Below, piece after piece: positions 8,334 through 15,770 of a DNA stretch of 64,000 nt (position 1 is the stretch's first letter; each line of letters begins with the position of its first letter). The translations under genes were made by a program, and so were the position numbers. The notes under the pieces are model-generated. The model did no database searches and was not told the origin of the DNA. It was given only the letters and a program-made list of their open reading frames with translations. Origin of the DNA: Bacteroidetes bacterium GWF2_35_48 (GTDB lineage: Bacteria; Bacteroidota; Bacteroidia; Bacteroidales; GWF2-35-48). Location of the stretch: positions 48,120 through 112,119 of the forward strand of contig MEOG01000123.1 of assembly GCA_001769125.1 (NCBI GenBank), given 5' to 3'.

Positions 8334-8900
8334 ATGCCTAATTTGTATATTATTGCTGGGTGCAATGGAGCAGGAAAAACAACAGCTTCATATACAATTT
8401 TACCTGAAATGTTAGAATGTAAGGAGTTTGTTAATGCCGATGAAATAGCAAGAGGAATTTCACCTTTTCAACCTGAAAGCGTATCAATTGAGGCTGGAAG
8501 AATTATGTTAAAACGTATTAAAGACTTAATACAAAAACAGGTTGATTTTGCATTTGAAACTACATTGTCTAATCGAAGTTATAGACCCCTAATTATTGAT
8601 GCCCAAAAGAAGGGTTATTCAGTAACTTTAATTTTTTTCTGGCTGAATTCTGTTGACTTAGCTTTGGAAAGAGTAAAAAAAAGAGTATTATCAGGAGGTC
8701 ACAATGTGCCACAAGAAACTATTATAAGACGATATAAGACAGGGGTAGATAATATGTCAAGAATTTATTTGTCTATTTGTGATTATTGGATGATATTTGA
8801 CAATTCAGAACCACCGACATCTTTAATCGCAGAAGGGTTGAAAAAAGGAAATTGCACTATTTATAATCATCAATTTTATAATCAAATCATAAAGCCATGA
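8334..8900 (+). CDS. Zeta-toxin-like P-loop kinase
   Basis: A 188-residue protein with Walker A IIAGCNGAGKTTAS at residues 5-18 and the zeta-type segment EFVNADEIARGISPFQPE near 33-50. DFAFETTLSNRSYRPLI near 77 follows, then LIFFWLNSVDLALERVKKRV near 102 and HNVPQETIIRRYKTGVDN near 128. Zeta toxins phosphorylate UDP-N-acetylglucosamine and block cell-wall synthesis. The chromosomal branch seen here is often called an AAA or zeta-toxin family protein, and its target is not established. Its stop overlaps the ATG of the 53-codon gene at 8897 (ATGA), so the two are translationally coupled. It sits in a cassette inserted between ruvX and def. Confidence 0.8.
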   Translation: MPNLYIIAGCNGAGKTTASYTILPEMLECKEFVNADEIARGISPFQPESVSIEAGRIMLKRIKDLIQKQVDFAFETTLSNRSYRPLIIDAQKKGYSVTLIFFWLNSVDLALERVKKRVLSGGHNVPQETIIRRYKTGVDNMSRIYLSICDYWMIFDNSEPPTSLIAEGLKKGNCTIYNHQFYNQIIKP

Positions 8901-9058
8901 ATCAAGAAATAGCAAAGGATATCCGAGAAAAAATAATAAAAGGACTTCATTTAGCATTTGAAAAACTTTTATTAATAAAGCAAAAAGAGGATTCAGAATT
9001 AGTTTTTTCCAAAAATGGACAAATAATAACAATAAGAGCCAGAGATTTCAAGAAATGA
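8897..9058 (+). CDS. 53-residue partner of the zeta-like kinase
   Basis: A short frame of 53 codons whose ATG overlaps the kinase stop by 4 nt. The first 30 residues are helical and amphipathic (EIAKDIREKIIKGLHLAFEK), and the end is a strand-like SELVFSKNGQIITIRA segment. The tight overlap and the small size are what one expects for an antitoxin or accessory subunit of the kinase. Classical zeta toxins are instead preceded by their epsilon antitoxin, and this protein does not resemble epsilon. The function is inferred only from gene position. Confidence 0.6.
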   Translation: MNQEIAKDIREKIIKGLHLAFEKLLLIKQKEDSELVFSKNGQIITIRARDFKK

Positions 9059-9099
9059 GTTTTTTATTTGTTGAGTTTAACCAAAATAAGAGAGACATT

Positions 9100-9145
9100 A
9101 TATCTTGAGCAAAAGAAAAATAAAATGTAGTTTTGCAGACAAAAT
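9100..9145. repeat. Right copy of the 46-bp direct repeat
   Basis: This copy of 8255-8300 lies outside any gene and carries the last codons of ruvX as non-coding sequence. It runs directly into the third GTTGCAGG inverted repeat at 9149, which may have been the original ruvX-def spacer. Confidence 0.85.
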
Positions 9146-9148
9146 ACT

Positions 9149-9211
9149 GTTGCAGGTTTAAAGTTTCAAGTTTAAGGTTCTAAATTAAACTTGCAACTTG
9201 TACCCTGCAAC
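9149..9211. repeat. Intergenic inverted repeat, GTTGCAGG family, copy 3
   Basis: Arms 9149-9175 and 9185-9211 pair over 27 positions with a few mismatches; the left arm starts GTTGCAGGTTTAAAG. The right arm ends 25 nt before the def start codon. Confidence 0.75.
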
Positions 9212-9236
9212 TTGCAACATTAATCGTGAAACAAAA

Positions 9237-9800
9237 ATGATTTTACCCATTTATATTTACGGGCATCCCGTACTGAAAAAAAAAGCAGAGGATATTACAA
9301 AAGATTATCCCAATCTCGTGAAATTAATTTCTGATATGCGCGCTACTATGGAGAAAGCAGATGGAGTAGGTCTTGCCGCTCCTCAGGTTGGCTTGTCTGT
9401 TCGTCTTGTTTTAGTTGATGCAGAGCCTATGGCAGATGAAGATGATGATACCGAGAATCTGAAAGAATTTAAACGGGTTTTTATAAACCTTAAAATTGTT
9501 GAAGAAGAAGGGGAGGAGTGGCTTTACAAAGAAGGCTGCCTGAGCGTTCCTACTATCAGGGAAGAGATAAAACGAAAATCACGGATTCATATTCAATATT
9601 TTAATCAGGATTGGATTTTTCAAGATGAATGGATGGATGGGATAAAGGCACGAATTGTTCAACATGAACACGATCATCTCGAAGGAATTGTAATTCCTGA
9701 TAGGATTTCTTCTCTTAGAAAACGTCTGCTGAAAGGCAAACTGACAAATATTACTCAAGGTAAATTTGATGCAAAATATAAAATAAAAATTAATAATTGA
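9237..9800 (+). CDS. def: Peptide deformylase
   Basis: A 187-residue enzyme that removes the N-formyl group from new proteins. All three family motifs are present: GVGLAAPQVG near residue 43, EGCLSVP near 100 (metal-binding Cys), and QHEHDHLEGI near 142 (metal-binding His residues and catalytic Glu). The ATG at 9237 is chosen because the family N-terminus MILPIYIYGHPVLKKKAEDI begins there. The open frame continues upstream to 9198, but through repeat sequence. The TPR lipoprotein gene starts 5 nt after the stop, so def, the lipoprotein and comEC look like one operon. Confidence 0.96.
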   Translation: MILPIYIYGHPVLKKKAEDITKDYPNLVKLISDMRATMEKADGVGLAAPQVGLSVRLVLVDAEPMADEDDDTENLKEFKRVFINLKIVEEEGEEWLYKEGCLSVPTIREEIKRKSRIHIQYFNQDWIFQDEWMDGIKARIVQHEHDHLEGIVIPDRISSLRKRLLKGKLTNITQGKFDAKYKIKINN

Positions 9801-9805
9801 ATGTT

Positions 9806-10345
9806 ATGAAAGTAATTAGAATATCACTCATTTTATTAACAGTTCTATCCTTTTTTTCCTGCAAAGAGCAGCGATTACAGGATATTGAGTATATAAAAAA
9901 TCTTGAGTCAAAAACATTTTCTCCCAATGTCGTAAAGCTGGATACAAAGCTTGCAAATGAGCTGATAAACGCTTATGAAAAATTTAATAAAGATTATCCC
10001 GATGATACTTTATCTGCAAATTATCTTTTTAAAGCAGGCGAAATATCTATGAGTATGAATGATGGGAAAAAGGCTTTGTTGTTTTTTGAAATGTATATGA
10101 AGCAGTATCCTGAATTTAAAAAAGCTGCGCATTGTTTGTTTCTTCAGGGATTTGTTTATGAAACTCATTTGAAAGATACTGCTACGGCGCGAAAAAAATA
10201 CATGCATTTTCTTGAAAAATATCCCACACATGAATTAGTGAAGGATGCATCTGCCTCTATAGAACTTCTTGGAAAAAGTCCAGAGGAAATTATCAAGCTT
10301 TTTGAAGAGCGCCAGAAACAGGCAGTCCAAACCCCGGGAAAATAA
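9806..10345 (+). CDS. TPR-type lipoprotein
   Basis: A 179-residue protein with lipoprotein signal MKVIRISLILLTVLSFFSCK, with Cys at about position 19. I chose the ATG at 9806 over a TTG at 9797 that overlaps the def stop. The mature part contains helical repeats of TPR type (NYLFKAGEISMSMNDGKKAL, then HCLFLQGFVYETHLKDTATA), with spacing like YbgF/BamD-type periplasmic TPR proteins. Such proteins hold envelope complexes together, but this one is too generic to place. It lies between def and comEC in a tight operon. Confidence 0.75.
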   Translation: MKVIRISLILLTVLSFFSCKEQRLQDIEYIKNLESKTFSPNVVKLDTKLANELINAYEKFNKDYPDDTLSANYLFKAGEISMSMNDGKKALLFFEMYMKQYPEFKKAAHCLFLQGFVYETHLKDTATARKKYMHFLEKYPTHELVKDASASIELLGKSPEEIIKLFEERQKQAVQTPGK

Positions 10346-10354
10346 TTTACCTCT

Positions 10355-12457
10355 TTGGACGAGCTGCGCCAGATACCGCTTCTTCGTCTTGCAATACCTT
10401 TTATTGCAGGAATTGCGCTTTCTGTTTATCTACAGATTCAAGTTCCTTTTGTTGAAATTTTTACTTGCTTGGTATTCCTTTCATTATTTGTTTTTCACAA
10501 AAGCAAATTTTTTTCTAATTATCAGACTTCATGGATTCATGGGATGCTGGTGCATCTGTTTTTTATTTTTTGTGGATTTTGGCTGGTGCAGATCAATCAT
10601 GCAAAAATAGCAACAGGTATTCCTGAGAATATAAATCTTATTATTTCTGGTGTTGTATCAGATCCTCCAGCAGAAGGAGGAAAGAGCCATCGCATTGTGA
10701 TTGAAGCAGACCAGTACAAAATAAAAAAAGACTGGCAATCTGTAAAAGGGAAAATACTATTGTATTTAGAAAAAGATTCACTTATACAAATTCCTGAGCC
10801 CGGCGATAAATTAGTTTTTATTACAAATCTTTCAAGGGTTAAAAGTCCTGCGAATCCTTCTGAATTCGATTATAGGCAGTATTTGTATTATCGTCATATA
10901 GTGCAGCAGGGTTTTATTAAAAAAGATCATTGGAAACTTGTGGCAAAAATGCAGGGAAATTCTTTAGTAACCTATGCAAACCGTGTGAGAAATTATCTTA
11001 TAGATGTATTCAGAAAAAGCGGTTTGGTTGGCGATGAGCTTGCTGTAGCAGCGGCTTTAACAATCGGGTATAAAGATTTGCTTGAGCAGGATATACGAAG
11101 CGCGTATTCTTCTTCCGGTGCTATGCATATTCTTGCAGTTTCAGGTTTGCACGTGGGAATTATTTTTGTAATTTTTAATTTCTTATTATTTTTTCTCGAA
11201 AAATTTAAAAATGGAAAATTAATTAAAGCGTGTATTATTATTTTATTGCTCTGGTTTTATGCTTTTATCACAGGGCTGTCTCCCGCTGTATTACGTGCAG
11301 CAACTATGTTTACATTTGTGGTAATCGGTAAGTCATTAAACCGACAGGTTAGTATCTACAATTCAATGTCAGGAGCTGCGCTGATACTATTGTTTTACAA
11401 TCCATTTTATATTGCAGACGTGGGGTTTCAGCTCTCATTTATTGCGGTTATTGGTATTGTAGCTTTGCAACCGGGGATATATAAATTATTGTATTTTAAA
11501 TCGTGGCTGCCTGATAAAATTTGGGGGCTTGTTGCAGTATCTCTTGCTGCTCAAATAGCGACACTTCCAATAACCTTATATCATTTCCATCAGTTTCCGA
11601 ATTATTTTATTCTTACAAATATTGTTGCAATACCTCTTGCTACATTAATATTGTATATGTCTGTTATGCTGTTTGTGTTTTCTTTTTGGGATTCATTGTT
11701 GGTTATAACGGGAAAAATTCTTATTTTTTTAACCTGGTTGCAAAATTCTTTTTTAAAGTGGCTGGAGGAGTTGCCTTATGCGGTTACTTCGGGAATAAAT
11801 ATTACAGCAACACAAGCAATAATTTTATCATTAATGATTGTTATAGTTTATCATGCTATAAAAGCACGAAAATTATGGCTTGTTAATGCTTCTCTGGTAT
11901 TTTTGATTTTTTTTCAAAGCATTACTGTATATGAAAATTTCAACTCCTATTACCAGAAAAAAATAATCGTGTATAAGTTTTCAAAAGCAGTGGCTATTAA
12001 TTTTATTTATGGAACAAAATGCGCCGTACTTGAGGATAATGTTGAAGGGAACTCCAGAGTTAAACAAGTAATTACCGGAGGATGCACTGGTTTGGGAATA
12101 GATGATATAAACTGGATTCCTTTTAACGACTCTACAAAGATGCTGTTCTCTTCAGAAAATTTTTTCAGAAAAAATAGTTTCATGAAAATATTTAATACGC
12201 GCTTTGTATATGCAGATAATAGTTTTATAAGATCCATTTCTTCTTTTTCAGATACTTTTGAAACAGATTATCTGTATTACAATGGTAACAAATTTTCTGA
12301 TATAAAAATTTTGATTCAAAAATTTTCAATTAAAAAGAAGTTGATTTTTAATGGGCAAAATCAATTGTTTAAAGAAAAAGTGTTGGAGTTATTGAAGCAA
12401 AAAAAATTGTCTCTTTATGATTTGAATGAGAATGAAGCTTTGGTGGTTGATTTGTGA
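10355..12457 (+). CDS. comEC: ComEC/Rec2-family DNA-uptake channel
   Basis: A 700-residue polytopic membrane protein. It opens with paired hydrophobic helices (IPLLRLAIPFIAGIALSVYL), then the DUF4131-type soluble domain (GVVSDPPAEGGKSHRIVIEA). The competence domain begins at AAALTIGYKDLLEQDI and the hallmark HILAVSGLHVGIIF near residue 260. Several further TM helices follow up to about residue 520. ComEC carries single-stranded DNA across the inner membrane. The C-terminus has no HxHxDH metallo-beta-lactamase motif, as in many Bacteroidota members. The best start is TTG at 10355. The stop of the previous gene is in the same frame only 9 bp upstream, so no earlier start is possible, and the next ATG would remove conserved helix 1. 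Confidence 0.9.
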   Translation: MDELRQIPLLRLAIPFIAGIALSVYLQIQVPFVEIFTCLVFLSLFVFHKSKFFSNYQTSWIHGMLVHLFFIFCGFWLVQINHAKIATGIPENINLIISGVVSDPPAEGGKSHRIVIEADQYKIKKDWQSVKGKILLYLEKDSLIQIPEPGDKLVFITNLSRVKSPANPSEFDYRQYLYYRHIVQQGFIKKDHWKLVAKMQGNSLVTYANRVRNYLIDVFRKSGLVGDELAVAAALTIGYKDLLEQDIRSAYSSSGAMHILAVSGLHVGIIFVIFNFLLFFLEKFKNGKLIKACIIILLLWFYAFITGLSPAVLRAATMFTFVVIGKSLNRQVSIYNSMSGAALILLFYNPFYIADVGFQLSFIAVIGIVALQPGIYKLLYFKSWLPDKIWGLVAVSLAAQIATLPITLYHFHQFPNYFILTNIVAIPLATLILYMSVMLFVFSFWDSLLVITGKILIFLTWLQNSFLKWLEELPYAVTSGINITATQAIILSLMIVIVYHAIKARKLWLVNASLVFLIFFQSITVYENFNSYYQKKIIVYKFSKAVAINFIYGTKCAVLEDNVEGNSRVKQVITGGCTGLGIDDINWIPFNDSTKMLFSSENFFRKNSFMKIFNTRFVYADNSFIRSISSFSDTFETDYLYYNGNKFSDIKILIQKFSIKKKLIFNGQNQLFKEKVLELLKQKKLSLYDLNENEALVVDL

Positions 12458-12463
12458 AAAAAA

Positions 12464-12899
12464 GGTTATTCGAAAAAATTAGTGAATGTTTAAATACCCG
12501 GCTACTTAGTGTCTGCTGAAAAAGTCTGTCGTATGCCAGATTCGAGGCGACAAGACGAAGATGTATAATAATACTTCGAGTCGCAGGCAACAAAGAAGAT
12601 GGTATGCGACAGACTAACAAAACAAAAATATAAAATTATAAAAAGAAGGTGCAAGGATTTTTAATGAATCATTTATTTTATCTTGCACTTGTTATAAGAA
12701 TAACATATTCTAATCATTTAATATCAAATACGTTTTGTGATTTTCAGCAGACCCTAATTATTCGATGGGAACACCCTCGAGGTTTATACCCGGCAGGTAC
12801 TCTGAAATCTTGAGGGTGTTTTCCGTTTGAAAATAGCCGGGCATCACTTGTCTTAAATAAAGTTAATTATTTACTATCCACTAAAAATGTCGAATAACC
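12464..12899. repeat. 436-bp element of nested, branched inverted repeats
   Basis: The element fills the gap between convergent comEC and the 12911 gene. Paired arms: GGTTATTCGA 12464-12473 with 12890-12899; CCCGGCTA 12497-12504 with 12834-12841; GTCTGCTGAAAA 12511-12522 with 12741-12752. Inside these, 12523-12538 pairs with 12600-12615 (15 of 16); GTGCAAG 12649-12655 pairs with 12682-12688; AACACCCTC 12770-12778 pairs with 12812-12820. All pairs are compatible, giving a multi-branched fold. The outer arms extend imperfectly through TTAGTGAAT. It could be a MITE-like element or a compound REP; a bidirectional terminator is a simpler role for parts of it. Confidence 0.75.
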
Positions 12900-12910
12900 G
12901 AGATGATTTT

Positions 12911-15127
12911 TTAGCGACAAAATTCATTGATTTTTTGACTCGCTTCCGGATGTCCTAATCGTTGTGATGAATGATAATCTTCACAGGCTTTTTTTGTTTG
13001 ATTTAATTGGATGTATGCAGTAGCCCTGTTAAAGAAAAAATACGATGCCGTATTATTAATTTTTATCGCTTCATTATAATCTGAAATTGCTTTTTCATAC
13101 ATGTTAAGAGAAGAATATGCAATGCCCCTGCTGTTGTATGCATCTGCAAATCCGGGTTGCAATTTAATTACTTCTGTAAAATCATTAATGGCTGCTTTAT
13201 CGTTAGAACTTTTCCTGTAGGATTCACCTCTGTTGTATAATGCAAAATGATGTTTCGGATTTTTCGCAAGCACTTTGTTAAAATCATTAATTGCTTCCTG
13301 ATATTTTTCAAACTTATTATTCAGGTATCCTCTTAGGTAAAGAGAATTGATGTTTTTATTGTCAAATTTTAACGCTTCATTGCAATCGGAAAAAGCCTCT
13401 TCCATTTTTCCTGTTTGAACGTATGCTAATGCTCTGTTGTAATAGCTGTCAACATTTGCGCTGTCGGTATTAATAGCATGAGAATAATCGCTCAATGCTT
13501 GTGAATTGTTTCCATTCAGATAATATAAATATCCGCGATTATTATATGCCATTGAAAAATCCGGTTTTTTTGAAATTATGTCTGTATAAAGAACAAATCC
13601 GTTTTCCCAAACTTTGTTTCTTTGAAAACTTGTTGTTATAAGAAATAATGAGAGAATGATAAAAGTTGTAACAGTTAATTTTAAATATTTTTTCCCAAGA
13701 GTAGAAAAGGCAAGATAAGTGATAAGAAGAAAAAGACCTAAATAAGCAAGATATGAGTAACGTTCTGCTGTAATAACCCTTCCTTTTATCGGAATGATGT
13801 GCAACACCATAAAAATATTTATAAGAAAGAAGAGGAGTCCGAAAATAATTATTTTCCTATAATTTTTAAATTTCAATATGAGCAGAGTAAAAATACTTCC
13901 TGCAATTGAGATTCCGATAATTGAGTAATAATAAATTTCAGGTAATAATCCCCCTGTTTTTTCGGGATAGGGATAAATGGCGCATAAATTAAAAGGAGCA
14001 AAAAATTTGATAATATAGAAAGACAGAGAATAAGACGCCATGAAGATTCTGTCTAATGGTGAAAAAGTACTGAATTCATTTTGCAGAAATGTAAAGTGGG
14101 AGAAGATAAAAAGCATGAAAACCGAAAATCCAATTAATAACGAAAGTATAATTATCCTTTTTCTATATTTTATATAAAACACAGAAATTTTATCTTTAAA
14201 AAATGACAAGTTGAAAAATGCTGAAATAGCAAATAAAAAAAATAGTATAGGAAGAATTGTGTGATTAAGAGAAAGAAAAACAGTACAAAGAATAATACCT
14301 GAAATCAGAGAATATTTTAATTTTTTGTTTTGCAAAAGGTTCTCAAATCGGTCTCTGTTTTTTTCGACCCAATGAATGAATATATAAAGAGCAATAAAGG
14401 ATAAATAATATCGGAGCTGCATAAAATTTAACAAAATTAACAGCAGTAATATTTTTTCAAAAACCAGCAAAATTGAAAATTTTCGTGAATGAATATAGTC
14501 GAAAAGGAGCAGTATCACAGGAAGAGATAAAGCCTGTATTTTTGATAAAAAAGAAAGTTTTGCGAAAATGAAAACTAACAGAATAAACAGAAGCGATTTT
14601 TTTATCAGATATTTTTGATAAAATAATAAAGAGCTAAGAAAAAACATGGAGTACAGCAGGTCTTTTCTTCCTGTAACCCATGCAACAGATTCGCTTCTGA
14701 GCGGGTGTACTGCAAATAAAAGGGTTGTAAAAAAAACAATACGCAAATCGGGAGTTATTTTTTTAACTAAAAAAAATACGAGAATGCAGTTTATCACATG
14801 CAACAGGATGTTGAAAATATGATAGGGCATTGGATTTAATTCCCAGAAAAAGTATTGCACCGCAAATGTGAAAAGAGTAAGACGCGGTTCCTCTATTTTT
14901 GATTCAGAAGAAAAAATTGCCTGAATCCCTTCCCATGTAAAATTTTTTATGTAATTATTTTCTGTAATGTTTATGTTATCGTCCCAGTTGTAGATAAAGT
15001 CATAAGGAATAGTGTTTGCAAAAGTGAAAAAGGCAACACAGAATAAAAGAAACAGCATAATTTTTTTATTGAAAAAAAAATGCTTTTTCTCTGCTCCGAA
15101 GGCTGTTTTTTTTATTTTTTTGTGCAT
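12911..15127 (-). CDS. GT-C-type membrane glycosyltransferase with C-terminal TPR repeats
   Basis: A 738-residue protein. The first 500 residues contain about a dozen hydrophobic helices. The first loop has YNWDDNINITENNYI, the acidic pair typical of GT-C glycosyltransferases, and HPLRSESVAWVTGRKDLLYS near residue 140, a signature of the DUF1736/TMTC-like family that uses lipid-linked sugars. From about residue 525 to the end there are six TPR units (MAYNNRGYLYYLNGNNSQAL is the first). Eukaryotic TMTC proteins with this layout are O-mannosyltransferases; bacterial members are not well characterised. The gene stands alone on the minus strand and converges on comEC across a large inverted-repeat element. 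Confidence 0.8.
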   Translation of the reverse strand: MHKKIKKTAFGAEKKHFFFNKKIMLFLLFCVAFFTFANTIPYDFIYNWDDNINITENNYIKNFTWEGIQAIFSSESKIEEPRLTLFTFAVQYFFWELNPMPYHIFNILLHVINCILVFFLVKKITPDLRIVFFTTLLFAVHPLRSESVAWVTGRKDLLYSMFFLSSLLFYQKYLIKKSLLFILLVFIFAKLSFLSKIQALSLPVILLLFDYIHSRKFSILLVFEKILLLLILLNFMQLRYYLSFIALYIFIHWVEKNRDRFENLLQNKKLKYSLISGIILCTVFLSLNHTILPILFFLFAISAFFNLSFFKDKISVFYIKYRKRIIILSLLIGFSVFMLFIFSHFTFLQNEFSTFSPLDRIFMASYSLSFYIIKFFAPFNLCAIYPYPEKTGGLLPEIYYYSIIGISIAGSIFTLLILKFKNYRKIIIFGLLFFLINIFMVLHIIPIKGRVITAERYSYLAYLGLFLLITYLAFSTLGKKYLKLTVTTFIILSLFLITTSFQRNKVWENGFVLYTDIISKKPDFSMAYNNRGYLYYLNGNNSQALSDYSHAINTDSANVDSYYNRALAYVQTGKMEEAFSDCNEALKFDNKNINSLYLRGYLNNKFEKYQEAINDFNKVLAKNPKHHFALYNRGESYRKSSNDKAAINDFTEVIKLQPGFADAYNSRGIAYSSLNMYEKAISDYNEAIKINNTASYFFFNRATAYIQLNQTKKACEDYHSSQRLGHPEASQKINEFCR

Positions 15128-15305
15128 TATTCTATTCTGAAAGGAGAAAATTATTAAAAAACAAATGTGATAAAATTTGTTTTGTCAAGCAACCTTTTTA
15201 GTAAAAAAAGCGTTTTAATAATATTTAAAGCAATGAATTATTTGCAATTAGAAAAATTTATGTTATTTTTCGGACTTGTTAACCTGTAAAACCATTCTAA
15301 AAATT

Positions 15306-15758
15306 ATGAAAGCAATTTTAATATTTGTTTTGTTCGTATTTTGTTATGTTTCTTCTATTGCTCAGGAATCAAACTATTCAGTTTTAAAAAATGTTCCATT
15401 AAAAAAATACTCTTTCACAATATATGGCATGAATACTTCAGTCCAAGCTGATAATCTGAGTCGCCTTCTTATGCATACACATGGGGTATTATATGCCGGT
15501 TTTAATGAAGCCAAAACCTCAGGCTTTGTTATTTGCAACAATATAATCTCCAGCAATGAAATAGCAAATGTTTGTGGGCAGGGTAGTTTTAAGACAGATT
15601 ACTATACAGAAAAGGCAATATTGTTTGATGAGTTTTTTAACCAAATTGAAAAAATAAATACAGATTTTTTATTTAATTGTTATAGTGGTAATGCGTCTCT
15701 TGATAAGTTTATCAATGATGGTCGCCTTGAAAAAAAGAATAAAAGAATAACAAAATAA
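15306..15758 (+). CDS. Small secreted protein with cysteine-less HMA-like domain
   Basis: A 150-residue protein. The ATG at 15306 is chosen because it opens a signal peptide (MKAILIFVLFVFCYVSSIAQ); the frame extends 10 codons further upstream. Residues 32-100 follow the HMA (heavy-metal-associated) pattern: YSFTIYGMNTSVQADNLSRL as strand and helix, HTHGVLYAGFNEAKTSGFV around the usual PGV turn, then SSNEIANVCGQGSFKTDYYT. The metal-binding CxxC is replaced by TSVQ, so copper binding is unlikely in the standard way. It is followed 12 nt later by the first adhesin, so the two are probably co-transcribed. A similar cysteine-less domain opens the giant adhesin at 22452. The HMA assignment is by eye. 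Confidence 0.6.
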   Translation: MKAILIFVLFVFCYVSSIAQESNYSVLKNVPLKKYSFTIYGMNTSVQADNLSRLLMHTHGVLYAGFNEAKTSGFVICNNIISSNEIANVCGQGSFKTDYYTEKAILFDEFFNQIEKINTDFLFNCYSGNASLDKFINDGRLEKKNKRITK

Positions 15759-15770
15759 AGCAATAGACTT

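Larger units (their letters stand above)
8255..9145. mobile_element. Zeta-toxin-like cassette flanked by 46-bp direct repeats
   Basis: Bases 8255-8300 (end of ruvX plus 15 bp) recur at 9100-9145 with 44 of 46 identical. Between the copies lie exactly the zeta-like gene (8334) and its 53-codon partner (8897). Collapsing the repeat restores ruvX followed by def, the rest of the housekeeping row. This is the footprint of an insertion that duplicated its target or carried a copy of the ruvX end. No recombinase is present. Confidence 0.65.
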
